A stretch of DNA of 64,000 bases, from positions 651,402 through 715,401 of the forward strand of contig NZ_OZ035017.1 in NCBI RefSeq assembly GCF_964031245.1. Reading direction: 5' to 3'. Position numbers and translations under genes: made by a program. This DNA is from Rickettsiella endosymbiont of Miltochrista miniata (GTDB lineage Bacteria > Pseudomonadota > Gammaproteobacteria > Diplorickettsiales > Diplorickettsiaceae). The notes below the pieces were generated by a model, which was given only the letters and a program-made list of their open reading frames with translations, made no database searches and had not been told where the DNA came from. Positions 55,382 to 64,000 of this stretch are shown one piece after another. The first letter of the stretch is position 1. Each line of letters begins with the position of its first letter.

Positions 55382-57556
55382 ATGAAAAGGATAGTCAAAT
55401 ATTTATTAGTAATTTTTACTGCTAGCTTATGTTTAAGCTCGATAGCAGAAGCCTCTGCTTCGTTGCCTGCTCGTTTTTCGGCAGATGGTTACGGCAGTAC
55501 TGACTATCTTGTAGGCCAGGCTGATTTAATGCTGCCTTTAAAAGGAGATGCTAGTCATAATTTTTATATCGATCCTGCATTAGCTTATGGAAGTGATTCA
55601 CAAGGCTATGCCGATTTGGGAGTAGGGTATCGATGGGTTAAAAATAACTCGGCGATATTGGGTGGTTATCTATTTGGGGGATATAGTCGAATTGATAATA
55701 ATGCGCGTTTATGGGTTGTTAATCCAGGGATAGAAGCCTTAGGTTCTCGCTGGGACGCGCACTTAAATGGGTATCTCGTCGGAGGTGATCGCAATAAAAC
55801 CGTTTCAAGTTTTTTAACGTTTGATGAGTTTAATGGACATTCTGAATTATTTAACCTATTTGATGTAACGCAACATGCAGGTGATGGTGTCGATGTGAAG
55901 TTGGGTTATCAACTCTTTCCTAGAACGCCTTTAAAAGCTTATGTTGGCAGTTATTTTTTTAGCCCTGCACAAACAAATAATGTTTTAGGAGGAGGGGTTG
56001 GCTTAGAATATTGGGTTGATCAAAATATTAAAGTTTTTGCTAGTTATACTTACGATAACTTACGTCGCAGCGTGGGTGCCTTAGGCTTAGGTGTCGAATT
56101 GGGTGGTACGCATGTACATCGTAGTGATCCCAGCATAGAAGAACGAATCACCGATCCAGTCGAACGCTATTTAGCTGAATTAGGACATGGTTCGGCGATA
56201 CCTAGTCAAAAGAATACCCAACTAATGGGTCAGATAGTACCTGCTAGTAGAGATGATGACGCTTTTTTTAGTCCAACAGGTACACCTAATAATGGTGGAA
56301 TGAATTTAACACTTGCCAATTGTACTTTTGAGAATCCTTGTGGTCCAACGGATCTCACCAACCAAGGTACGCAAACCTTAGAAACTTTACTTCCGAACAC
56401 GAGGATGTTTTTTGGTGGAGGAGTTTATTCAGCTTTAGATGTTGTTGGAGGAACAAATCCTGTCACAATCAGAACAGGTCAAAGCATCGCCCCCACTCCA
56501 GGAACTCCGCCTTCTACCTTTCGCGGAGGATTTATTCTAGCAGGTAATAATACGCTAACAGATATTACTCTTGAACCGACAGCAAGTACGGCAACAGGAG
56601 CAGGCATCAGTGCTTCAGGAGGCAATGTTTTGATTAATGGCAGTCAGATTGGAAGTACGGCAACGCCTTTTGCTACAGGTTTAGCTTTGTCAGGCAATAC
56701 GCAAGCTGATTTAAACGACAGTACGGTTTTCGCTTCTTCTGTTGGAGTGAATGCTTCAGGTTCTACGAGCTTGACTACGAATGCGAGTATGATCGATGTT
56801 AATGGCGGGGCTAACTCGTTTGGTTTTATTTCAAGCAGTAGTGGCCCTATTAATTTTACTAATGCAAGCTCGATTAATGTGAATGTGAGTGGTTCGGACT
56901 CGGTTGGTTACTTTGATCAAGGGAGTGGTGCTGTCAACTTTGGTGGAGGTAGTTCAATTAATCTGAATTCGAATTCCCCCGGCTCATTGGGTTATGTTCA
57001 TGAAGGTAGTTCGGATGTCAATTTTAGTGGAGGTAGTTCAATTAATGTGAATGCAAGTGGTCAAGATATGGTTGCAGGATTTGGAAATACAGCAGGTGCC
57101 AGCGGTGATGTCATCTTTGATGCTAGTTCTATTAATGTGGTGGGTGCAGACGATACGATTGGACTTATTAATGAAGGAACCGGAAACCTCAATATCACTA
57201 ATAGCGCCATTAATGTCACAGGTGGTAATGGTTCTTATGGACTCGAAGTCACTGGAGGTACGGTTAATTTAATTGAATCAAGTTTAGTTAATATACAGGG
57301 GACTGGGGCACTTATTGGAATAGATGCGGAAAATGCTCCAGTAACGGGTAATAATGTAAACGTGATAGTAGCCACTGATAATGCAGACCAAGCTATTGGG
57401 TTAGCTACTGGCGGCACTGGCACAATTACTTTAAACGGAATAGACATCGATGTTTCCGGTGATCCTTCTTCTTTAATAAGCTTTGTGGGGGGTGGGCCCA
57501 TAACGTTGACGGGTACTAATGTCTGTATGTTAAATGGTAGTCCAGTTGCTTGTTAG
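55382..57556 (+). CDS. Inverse-autotransporter-like surface protein, dispersed copy 4
   Basis: A 724-residue relative of the array at 30.6-36.1 kb. It has a signal peptide (cleavage near AEASA), a diverged barrel with VGYRWVKNNSAILGGYLF, NPGIEALGSRWDAHLNGY and GGVGLEYWVDQNIKVF, the linker ITDPVERYLAELGHGS and CTFENPCGPTD near residue 315. The passenger is longer and includes three or more repeats of about 28 residues opening SSINVN or SSINLN (about residues 495-590), a beta-helix-like ladder. It ends CMLNGSPVAC, the family hairpin. It is inserted, in opposite orientation, between sufU and sufT. Confidence 0.7.
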   Translation: MKRIVKYLLVIFTASLCLSSIAEASASLPARFSADGYGSTDYLVGQADLMLPLKGDASHNFYIDPALAYGSDSQGYADLGVGYRWVKNNSAILGGYLFGGYSRIDNNARLWVVNPGIEALGSRWDAHLNGYLVGGDRNKTVSSFLTFDEFNGHSELFNLFDVTQHAGDGVDVKLGYQLFPRTPLKAYVGSYFFSPAQTNNVLGGGVGLEYWVDQNIKVFASYTYDNLRRSVGALGLGVELGGTHVHRSDPSIEERITDPVERYLAELGHGSAIPSQKNTQLMGQIVPASRDDDAFFSPTGTPNNGGMNLTLANCTFENPCGPTDLTNQGTQTLETLLPNTRMFFGGGVYSALDVVGGTNPVTIRTGQSIAPTPGTPPSTFRGGFILAGNNTLTDITLEPTASTATGAGISASGGNVLINGSQIGSTATPFATGLALSGNTQADLNDSTVFASSVGVNASGSTSLTTNASMIDVNGGANSFGFISSSSGPINFTNASSINVNVSGSDSVGYFDQGSGAVNFGGGSSINLNSNSPGSLGYVHEGSSDVNFSGGSSINVNASGQDMVAGFGNTAGASGDVIFDASSINVVGADDTIGLINEGTGNLNITNSAINVTGGNGSYGLEVTGGTVNLIESSLVNIQGTGALIGIDAENAPVTGNNVNVIVATDNADQAIGLATGGTGTITLNGIDIDVSGDPSSLISFVGGGPITLTGTNVCMLNGSPVAC

Positions 57557-57572
57557 TATAGAAGAGGAACGT

Positions 57573-58034
57573 TTATTTTTCGGTAGAAACCAATTCACTG
57601 TTCTGTTTTAAGGCAGCGAGTAAGGTATGCCATGCCAACGTGGCACATTTGACGCGCGCTGGATAAGCTTTAACGCCGGAAAAAACGGTTAATTTTTCGA
57701 GATCGTGTAACTGTTCGGGGGTTGCAATGGCTTCACTGGTTAACAATTGGTGAAAGGTTTCAAATAGTGTTTCGGCTTCGCTAAGTGTTTTACCGGTTAA
57801 TATTTCTGACATCAATGAAGCAGATGCTATAGAAATGGCACAACCTGAACCTTGGAAACTGATAGAGGTAATCTTATCTTGTTCTATTTTAAGAAAGACC
57901 GTTAAGCGATCGCCGCAGAATTGATTGTAACCATGGGCTTGCCGATTCGAAAGCGGCAGCGCATGATGATGACGCGGGTTACGCCCGTGATCTAGGATCA
58001 TTTCTTGGTATAATTCACGTAAATCTGACATCAT
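57573..58034 (-). CDS. sufU: SufU/IscU-like scaffold or sulfur-transfer protein
   Basis: A 153-residue NifU-N domain protein with the three ligand cysteines in NQFCGDRLTVF, GSGCAISIASASLMS and RVKCATLAW. In the SufU class it binds zinc and takes sulfur from SufS. It is directly after sufS, with one base between the stop and ATG 58034; a second ATG follows at once. The stop faces the end of the surface-protein gene 16 bases away. Confidence 0.92.
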   Translation of the reverse strand: MMSDLRELYQEMILDHGRNPRHHHALPLSNRQAHGYNQFCGDRLTVFLKIEQDKITSISFQGSGCAISIASASLMSEILTGKTLSEAETLFETFHQLLTSEAIATPEQLHDLEKLTVFSGVKAYPARVKCATLAWHTLLAALKQNSELVSTEK

Positions 58035-58035
58035 T

Positions 58036-59283
58036 TTATTTGAACAATTGTTTTAAAGTGTGTAAGCCGCTGATTAAGGCATCAATATCTTCTTTATTAT
58101 TATAGAACGCTAACGAGGCGCGCACCGTAGAATCGACATTAAAGCGTTGCATGAGCGGCATGGTGCAATGTTGACCGGCGCGCACGGCAACACCGACCTC
58201 AGTATTCAAAACGTCACTGATATCATGCCCATGGATACGCATACCACGTGAGTCGCTGACCGTAAAATTCAAAATAGCTGTTTTTTGTTTAGCGGTACCT
58301 ATCAAATGCAACTCCGGTATTGTTTGTAAGCTCGCCGTTGCATAATCGAGTAACTGCTGTTCATGCTTTTGCATGGCGTTAAAATCTAATTGATTAAGAT
58401 AGTCTATGGCCGTCCCCAGGCCAATAGCACCGGCAATATGCGGTGTGCCGGCTTCAAATTTATACGGCGGTTCCCGGTAATAACTTTTTTCTAATGTCAC
58501 TTCGGTGATCATACTACCGCCACCTTGATAAGGTGGCATGGCCGCTAATAATCCCTGCTTACCATATAAAACTCCAATACCCGTCGGCGCAAATAATTTG
58601 TGACCGGAAAAAGTATAAAAATCGCAGTCTAACGCTTGCACATCAACTTTTTGATGCGCTACCGCCTGTGCGCCATCGATTAACACTTTGGTTTCTGGAC
58701 TATTCGCATGTGCACTATCGATGATTTGTTTAATCGGATTAATGCTTCCTAAAGTATTTGAAATATGACAAATAGCGACAAGCTTAGTTTTTGGATTGAG
58801 TAAACGTTGGTATTCTTCTAGGATCAACTCACCGGCGTCATTAATCGGAATAACTTTGAGTTTGGCACCGGTTTGTGCGCAGAGTATTTGCCAAGGCACG
58901 ATGTTAGCATGATGTTCCATATGCGAAATAATAATTTCATCGTCTGCTTTGATCTGGCTTAAACCATAGGTTTGTGCGACTAAATTAATGGCTTCCGTTG
59001 TGCCACGGACAAAAATAATCTCTGCAAAAGATTTTGCATGAATAAACTGTTGAATTTTTTCGCGGCTTTTTTCAAATTCTTCAGTGGCTAATTCACTTAA
59101 AGTGTGGATACCGCGATGCACGTTGCTATTTTCATGAGTATAAAAATGCTGTAGACGTTCGATAACCGCATTGGGCTTTTGAGTGCTCGCGGCATTATCG
59201 AGATAAACTAAAGGCTTATCTCTTATTTTTTGTTGTAAAATAGGAAAATCAGCTCTTATTTTTTTTACGTCAAACGTTTTCAT
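58036..59283 (-). CDS. sufS: Cysteine desulfurase SufS
   Basis: A group II PLP-dependent desulfurase of 415 residues. It has LDNAASTQKPNAVI, HMEHHANIVPW, the PLP lysine in TFSGHKLFAPTGIGVLYG and the active cysteine in RAGQHCTMPLM. It supplies persulfide sulfur to SufU. It overlaps sufD by 14 bases. Confidence 0.96.
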   Translation of the reverse strand: MKTFDVKKIRADFPILQQKIRDKPLVYLDNAASTQKPNAVIERLQHFYTHENSNVHRGIHTLSELATEEFEKSREKIQQFIHAKSFAEIIFVRGTTEAINLVAQTYGLSQIKADDEIIISHMEHHANIVPWQILCAQTGAKLKVIPINDAGELILEEYQRLLNPKTKLVAICHISNTLGSINPIKQIIDSAHANSPETKVLIDGAQAVAHQKVDVQALDCDFYTFSGHKLFAPTGIGVLYGKQGLLAAMPPYQGGGSMITEVTLEKSYYREPPYKFEAGTPHIAGAIGLGTAIDYLNQLDFNAMQKHEQQLLDYATASLQTIPELHLIGTAKQKTAILNFTVSDSRGMRIHGHDISDVLNTEVGVAVRAGQHCTMPLMQRFNVDSTVRASLAFYNNKEDIDALISGLHTLKQLFK

Positions 59284-60604
59284 ACGTGTTTTTAATTAAG
59301 CTAGGTAAAGTAACATCGTTAAACAACGGCATTTGTTCGATGATGTCTTGGATAAAGGCTTTAACGAGTAAATCAGTGGCTTCTGTTGCTGTTAATCCGC
59401 GCGCACGTAAATAAAATAAGGCATCTTTATCGAGTTGGCCAATACTCGCACCGTGCGTACATTGAATATCATCGGTAAATATTTCAAGCTGTGGTTTACT
59501 ATTAACTTCAGCATGGGCTGACAATAATAGATTTTTATTCAGTTGTTTGGCTTTAGATAGGATAGCTCCTTCGCGAACTATTAGTTTACCATTAAATGTA
59601 GCACGTGCCCGACCATCAATAATCCCTTTGTAAAATTCTTCACTGCTGGTCTGCGGACTAACATGATCGATCTGCGTAACCTGGTCGATTTGCTGTCGGT
59701 CTGAAGTACAATACAAACCTTTTAATTGACAATGTGCATGCGGCGCTAATAATTTAACCGTGACATCGCTACGAATTAAAATGCCGCCTAAAGCCAATGA
59801 ATAGGCAGAAAATTGGCTATTTTTTTGTTGTGTCACACAAAGATGGTCAACATGCTGTGCTTGTTTGCTCTCGGTGATGGTTTTGTAATGTTGAATATGA
59901 CTGTCTGCAGCTAAACGACATTCCGTTACGGTATTCAGAAAATAATTAGCGTTATTTTCTGGCGTCATATCGATATATTTTTCGATGATAATCGCTTGGC
60001 TATTCTCTGCAGCAATAATGATATTACGTAGCGGAATAAAACGATGAGGTGTTGCATCGGTATTAATAAACAAAATTTCTATGGGTGAGTTTAAACGTGT
60101 GTTAGCAGCTAAATAAATATAGGCGCCATCCTGAAAAAAGGCAGTGTTTAGATGCGTGAAACTATTTTTTTCTACTACTTCGTTAGGTTTCCAAGTCGCT
60201 TTTAATTGTTCGGGATGTTGTTCCAGCATCGTGCTTAAATTCGTTATCTTGCTGTTATCCGTTAACACCGCAATTGATGATAGATGTGCGGCAAAAAAAC
60301 CATTCACAAATACTAATCGATAATCAGCGCGAGATGGATCCAACATCGTTGCTGTAACAGCATTGCGTGGTATATTCGCACCTAAAAAATAAGGAGTTTG
60401 ACGTAAGGTTGTTAAAGAAGTGTATTTCCAATCCGAGTGTTTTTGACTAGGAAAGCCGAGTGTGGAAAATTGCTCTAACGCATCCAGTCGCATTTGGCTT
60501 AAATATTTTTGTCCGTGACCGACTAACTCTTTTTCAACGCGTTGGTATTCGCGAACATAATGGTCTATCGCGTTAACATCATGGTTTTTTTTATTATTTA
60601 ACAT
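59270..60604 (-). CDS. sufD: Fe-S assembly protein SufD
   Basis: A 444-residue member of the SufB/SufD beta-helix family and partner of SufB and SufC. It has the N-terminal FPSQKHSDWKYTSL and the C-terminal CTHGASIGQLDKDALFYL with DLLVKAF. Weaker conservation than SufB is normal. It lies between sufC (3-base gap) and sufS (overlap), one transcription unit. Confidence 0.95.
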   Translation of the reverse strand: MLNNKKNHDVNAIDHYVREYQRVEKELVGHGQKYLSQMRLDALEQFSTLGFPSQKHSDWKYTSLTTLRQTPYFLGANIPRNAVTATMLDPSRADYRLVFVNGFFAAHLSSIAVLTDNSKITNLSTMLEQHPEQLKATWKPNEVVEKNSFTHLNTAFFQDGAYIYLAANTRLNSPIEILFINTDATPHRFIPLRNIIIAAENSQAIIIEKYIDMTPENNANYFLNTVTECRLAADSHIQHYKTITESKQAQHVDHLCVTQQKNSQFSAYSLALGGILIRSDVTVKLLAPHAHCQLKGLYCTSDRQQIDQVTQIDHVSPQTSSEEFYKGIIDGRARATFNGKLIVREGAILSKAKQLNKNLLLSAHAEVNSKPQLEIFTDDIQCTHGASIGQLDKDALFYLRARGLTATEATDLLVKAFIQDIIEQMPLFNDVTLPSLIKNTYENV

Positions 60605-60607
60605 GTT

Positions 60608-61363
60608 TTACACCAACGATGCTTCTTGTAAAATAGTGGTATAACCTTCTTTTTCTAAGGTTTGTGCTAAAGAAAAATCACCTGAACGAATAATTTTTCC
60701 AGCCGCGAGTATATGTACATGATCAGGTTTAATGTAATCGAGTAAACGTTGATAGTGCGTAATAAGTACCATAGCGCGTTGTGGCGAACGCAGATGATTG
60801 ACACCTTGCGCAATTATTTTTAAGGCGTCAATATCTAAACCAGAGTCAGTTTCATCTAAAATGGCTAATTTTGGTTCTAATAGTGCCATTTGCAATATTT
60901 CATTGCGTTTTTTCTCGCCGCCAGAAAAACCTGTGTTGACCGATCGATATAGAAAGTCTTGATCCATTTCGACAAATTTTAGTTTTTCTTTAATCAGTTT
61001 TAAAAAATCCATGGCATCAAGTTCAGTTTCACCGCGCGCTTTACGGATAGCATTTAAAGAAGCTTTCAATAAGTAAACATTACTGACGCCTGGAATTTCG
61101 ACGGGATATTGAAACGCTAAAAATAATCCGGCACGTGCGCGTAGCTCAGGTGACAGCGTAGTTAAATCTTCGCCTAAATAGTCGACTTCGCCCTGCGTGA
61201 TTGTGTAGTTATCACGGCCGGCTAAAATATTCGCTAAGGTACTTTTACCTGAACCATTAGGTCCCATGATTGCATGTATTTCGCCGGGTTTTATGTCTAG
61301 GTTAATCCCGCGTAATATTTTTTTGTTATCGACTTCTGCGTGTAAATTTTTAATAGTTAACAT
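60608..61363 (-). CDS. sufC: Fe-S assembly ATPase SufC
   Basis: An ABC-type ATPase that drives the SufBCD scaffold. It has Walker [15 protein letters not shown], a Q-loop region [10 protein letters not shown], the signature [11 protein letters not shown], Walker [13 protein letters not shown] and the switch histidine ITHYQRLL. I start at ATG 61363 (MLTIKNL), with GAAGAAA upstream; an in-frame extension to 61405 is unconserved. A family 1 repeat separates it from sufB. Confidence 0.97.
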   Translation of the reverse strand: MLTIKNLHAEVDNKKILRGINLDIKPGEIHAIMGPNGSGKSTLANILAGRDNYTITQGEVDYLGEDLTTLSPELRARAGLFLAFQYPVEIPGVSNVYLLKASLNAIRKARGETELDAMDFLKLIKEKLKFVEMDQDFLYRSVNTGFSGGEKKRNEILQMALLEPKLAILDETDSGLDIDALKIIAQGVNHLRSPQRAMVLITHYQRLLDYIKPDHVHILAAGKIIRSGDFSLAQTLEKEGYTTILQEASLV

Positions 61364-61418
61364 ATTTTTCTTCGTTTTTAAATGAATATATTCAGCACAC
61401 TGCAAATAAAATATTAGT

Positions 61419-61520
61419 TGTCATTGCGAGCACAAAATTAACCGTCATTGCGAGCACCGTAGGTGCGTGGCAATCTCTGGATAGCCACGGCCGCAACTGC
61501 GTTTCGGCCTCGCTATGACG
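61419..61520. repeat. Palindromic repeat family 1 with one lead module, inside the suf operon
   Basis: A GTCATTGCGAGCAC lead then CGTCATTGCGAGCACCG and the end GCCTCGCTATGACGG. It occupies most of the sufB-sufC gap, so it is transcribed within the operon and could form an mRNA hairpin. Confidence 0.85.
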
Positions 61521-61561
61521 GATTTCCTATATTTTTTACTGTGCATAAAATGAGTAATTAA

Positions 61562-63004
61562 TTATCCGATACTACCTTCTAAGCTAAGACCCAGTAATTT
61601 CTGTGCTTCGACAGCAAATTCCATGGGTAATTCTTTAAATACCGCTTTACAAAAACCATTCACGATCAATGATAGTGCTTCTTCGCTATCTAGGCCGCGC
61701 TGTAAACAATAAAAAAGTTGATCTTCACTAATTTTCGAAGCAGAGGCTTCGTGTTCTATTTGTGCGCTTTGATTTTTAACTTCAATGCTAGGGAAGGTGT
61801 GTGCTTTGCAGTCACCGCCAATCAAGAGTGAATCGCATTGTGTATAATTACGCGCATTGTCAGCGGTTTCTGCTATTTTGACTAAACCACGATAACTGTT
61901 TTGACCGTGGCCGGCACTAATGCCTTTCGATAAAATCGTGCTTTTAGTATTTTTACCGATATGTATCATCTTAGTTCCGGTATCGGCTTGTTGTTTATGG
62001 TTGGTCAAAGCCACAGAGTAAAACTCACCGACAGAAGCATCACCTTGCAAAATAACACTCGGATATTTCCAAGTAATGGCTGAACCAGTTTCGACTTGTG
62101 TCCAAGAGATTTTTGATTGCACACCACGACAGTGACCGCGCTTAGTCACAAAATTATAAATTCCACCTTTGCCGTCTTTATCGCCAGGATACCAGTTTTG
62201 CACCGTCGAATATTTAATCTGTGCATGATCTAAGGCTATCAACTCAACCACAGCGGCATGTAATTGATTTTCGTCTCGTTGTGGCGCGGTACATCCTTCT
62301 AAATAACTGACATAACTTCCTTCATCAGCGATGATTAAGGTGCGTTCAAACTGACCGGTATTTGCTGCATTAATCCGGAAATAGGTGGATAACTCCATCG
62401 GACAGCGTGTACCTGGTGGGATATAGCAAAAAGATCCATCGGTAAACACCGCGGCATTTAAGCAGGCATAAAAATTGTCGGTATAGGGGACGACCGACCC
62501 CAAGTATTTCTTGATCAGTTCTGGATATTCTTGTACTGCTTCAGAAAAAGAGCAGAATAAAATACCCATCGTATGCAATTTTTCTTTAAACGTAGTAGCG
62601 ACAGAAATACTGTCAAACACCGCATCTACCGCAACATTGGATAAGCGCTCTTGTTCTCTAAGCGAAATACCTAATTTATCATAAGTACGTAATAACTCCG
62701 GATCGACTTCATCTAAACTATTTAGCTGTTTTTTTATTTTGGGTGCTGAATAATAGCTAATTGCTTGGTAGTCGATAGCAGGATAGTGCATATAATCGGC
62801 CCAGTGCGGTTCGGTTAACGTTAACCAATGGCGATAGGCTTTTAGACGCCAAGCTAATAAAAATTCGGGTTCATTTTTTTTTGCTGAAATATGACGAATA
62901 ACGTCCTCATTCAGGCCGCAGGGCAAAGTATCCGATGCGATGTCACTGACGAAGCCATGTTGATAATCTTGTTGTAATAATTTGTTTAAAGCCATTTGGG
63001 TCAT
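61562..63004 (-). CDS. sufB: Fe-S scaffold protein SufB
   Basis: The core scaffold subunit of SufBCD, 480 residues. It has [17 protein letters not shown], the [20 protein letters not shown] segment, [19 protein letters not shown] and the C-terminal [16 protein letters not shown]. Its start overlaps the stop of the rrf2-family gene by 4 bases (ATGA), so regulator and operon are coupled. Confidence 0.97.
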   Translation of the reverse strand: MTQMALNKLLQQDYQHGFVSDIASDTLPCGLNEDVIRHISAKKNEPEFLLAWRLKAYRHWLTLTEPHWADYMHYPAIDYQAISYYSAPKIKKQLNSLDEVDPELLRTYDKLGISLREQERLSNVAVDAVFDSISVATTFKEKLHTMGILFCSFSEAVQEYPELIKKYLGSVVPYTDNFYACLNAAVFTDGSFCYIPPGTRCPMELSTYFRINAANTGQFERTLIIADEGSYVSYLEGCTAPQRDENQLHAAVVELIALDHAQIKYSTVQNWYPGDKDGKGGIYNFVTKRGHCRGVQSKISWTQVETGSAITWKYPSVILQGDASVGEFYSVALTNHKQQADTGTKMIHIGKNTKSTILSKGISAGHGQNSYRGLVKIAETADNARNYTQCDSLLIGGDCKAHTFPSIEVKNQSAQIEHEASASKISEDQLFYCLQRGLDSEEALSLIVNGFCKAVFKELPMEFAVEAQKLLGLSLEGSIG

Positions 63005-63465
63005 GGGTTGTTCTCAGGCAGTACATGAAGAGGGTTTTCTATCGTTTCTAACTGACTTAACTTAAGTGGTTGTATGAGATCCGCCAAGCTAATCTGCATG
63101 AAGGTTGATTGAATAAAGGCACTAATCCTACGCCAGTTATCTCGAATCGTACACTGTTTTTCTAAGCCACAGGTTCGTATATTATGGCTACATTCGGTAA
63201 GGGCTATTGGGCCTTCTAGCGTTTGAATCACGGTTCCCAGTGAAATATCCGCCGCCGGATAGGCGAGTTGGTAGCCGCCTTTGATGCCCCGATTAGCCTG
63301 CAAAAGACCTTCATGACTTAAGCGTTTCAGCAATTTGCTAGTGGTTGGCAAAGAGATGCCAGTATGCTCGGCAATGTGTTTAGCATTAATGGCAAGTCCA
63401 GGGTGCTGTGATAAATACGCCATGATGACCACGGCATAATCGGTTAGTTTGCTGAGCCTTAACAT
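63001..63465 (-). CDS. Rrf2-family suf operon regulator
   Basis: A 154-residue winged-helix regulator with N-terminal [18 protein letters not shown], the recognition part [30 protein letters not shown] and three cysteines spaced C-x6-C-x5-C in a CSHN...CGLEKQC loop, suited to an Fe-S cluster. It is first in the suf operon and resembles the SUF-associated subgroup (as in Xanthomonas) and IscR. No Shine-Dalgarno is seen and the predicted leader is very short. Confidence 0.92.
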   Translation of the reverse strand: MLRLSKLTDYAVVIMAYLSQHPGLAINAKHIAEHTGISLPTTSKLLKRLSHEGLLQANRGIKGGYQLAYPAADISLGTVIQTLEGPIALTECSHNIRTCGLEKQCTIRDNWRRISAFIQSTFMQISLADLIQPLKLSQLETIENPLHVLPENNP

Positions 63466-63481
63466 ATAAAATTAATTTTTT

Positions 63482-63515
63482 ATTATATCCATCTGAAATG
63501 GGACCATTTTAGTCC
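63482..63515 (-). promoter_or_regulatory. suf promoter with IscR-like operator
   Basis: On the minus strand TATAAT (63487-63482) lies 17 bases before the regulator start, and the inverted repeat GACTAAAATGGTC (63514-63502) covers the -35 position. The 13-mer fits the core of the type 1 IscR box (GACT, five bases, AGTC) except one base in the last half. Binding by the Rrf2 protein here would repress the operon. Confidence 0.6.
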
Positions 63516-63836
63516 TATTCTCTGCCAAAAACAAGCTTCAGGCTTAATTTGCATTATCGGGATTAAAGGCTACACTTGACTATGAAAGTTCCGTTGGATT
63601 GCGCTTGAAGTTTGATCCTAAAAGGTTGGAGATAGTCTTGATGCATGGTGTGCATGCCTACTTTAAGTAGGAAGCCTAAAGTGCATCACAAATCGCCATC
63701 GTAGCATTGTCGCTTTCAAGTAGATTAAGACACTGACGGGACTTTTTTCTATTTTGTTTCTTAAAACCTTCGTCTTTTGCTTAATTTCTGCGTTGAATCG
63801 CTTTTTTCGTTGCTCATGTACCAAATGATCACTCGG
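63516..63836. other. Intergenic region, unresolved
   Basis: About 320 bases between the suf promoter and a small minus-strand gene. It holds a hairpin CCTACTTTAAGTAGG (63659-63673, approximate), and GATGCA...TGCATC arms around it, but no tRNA, no member of either repeat family and no open frame beyond about 40 codons. It could be an unannotated RNA or a gene remnant. Confidence 0.35.
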
Positions 63837-63947
63837 CTATTTAACGGATTTTGATTGCCTAATTTCATCGTTAATAATTAATAGTGCACCAATTCCTATA
63901 GCTAAAGCGGCTATAATAATTGGCAAGAAGGATAAAAAAATTTTCAT
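63837..63947 (-). CDS. Small single-helix membrane protein (36 residues)
   Basis: An open frame ATG 63947 to TAG: a start MKIFLSFLP, a continuous hydrophobic helix (IIIAALAIGIGALLII) and a short polar tail NDEIRQSKSVK. GAGGA lies 10 bases upstream and TATAAT is visible on the minus strand near 63975-63985. The composition (one helix, charged C-terminus, plausible ribosome site) suits a real small membrane protein, but there is no homology to lean on. Confidence 0.45.
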   Translation of the reverse strand: MKIFLSFLPIIIAALAIGIGALLIINDEIRQSKSVK

Positions 63948-64000
63948 TGTTTATTTTTCCTCAATCCTAAATATAAAGATATTATACCTGTGGTTGTTAA

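Noticed and set aside
63541-63740. Possible 6S RNA or tmRNA
   Set aside because: No recognisable 6S bubble or tmRNA tRNA-like end; left as an unresolved structured region.

Overview
The window is a piece of an AT-rich gammaproteobacterial chromosome. Gene content points to an intracellular member of the Legionellales (Coxiella/Rickettsiella/Diplorickettsia-like): a ferrooxidans-type GshA paired with GshB, a DciA-type helicase loader, a suf operon led by a Rrf2 regulator, an ankyrin-repeat protein, a family of surface-protein paralogues and two dense families of short intergenic palindromic repeats. The genus is inferred from gene content only; no search was run.

Layout. (1) 1-12.5 kb is the end of a surface-polysaccharide (O-antigen-like) locus: the end of rmlB, a GT-C-type membrane glycosyltransferase, CDP-glucose genes rfbF/rfbG, a gtrA/gtrB pair, an NAD-dependent epimerase and a two-subunit transketolase on the plus strand, facing two methyltransferases and a 666-residue orphan membrane protein on the minus strand. 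(2) 12.5-17.7 kb is the conserved hfq-hflX-hflK-hflC-purA block. (3) 17.9-26.5 kb is housekeeping: polA, guaC, an isolated ccmE, sdhE-ygfX, erpA, a small toxin-antitoxin pair, anmK and the RNase P RNA gene rnpB. (4) 26.6-30.2 kb is the head of the division/cell-wall cluster (mraZ-rsmH-ftsL-ftsI) with a clear four-box MraZ operator. It stops after ftsI.

(5) At 30.3-36.1 kb, where murE would be expected, lies a tandem array of three large secreted proteins plus a deletion remnant. Each has a signal peptide, an inverse-autotransporter-like barrel that is almost identical between copies, and a divergent beta-helix-like passenger. (6) 36.1-41.1 kb carries epmB, fumC, dapF, lysA and a tiny lptM lipoprotein gene that is out of frame at a run of eight A. 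(7) 41.2-54.3 kb carries an esterase, lepA-lepB-rnc-era, an isochorismatase-like hydrolase, dciA, an APC permease, the ankyrin protein, gshA-gshB and a DoxX-like protein. (8) 54.5-63.5 kb is the suf iron-sulfur operon (rrf2-sufB-sufC-sufD-sufS-sufU ... sufT-Rieske) on the minus strand. It is interrupted between sufU and sufT by a fourth, oppositely oriented copy of the barrel/passenger family. A 36-residue membrane peptide gene lies at the right edge.

The strongest candidates for something undescribed are the barrel/passenger family (array, remnant and the copy splitting the suf operon), the two repeat families, the split transketolase inside a CDP-deoxysugar cluster, and the lptM poly(A) frameshift.
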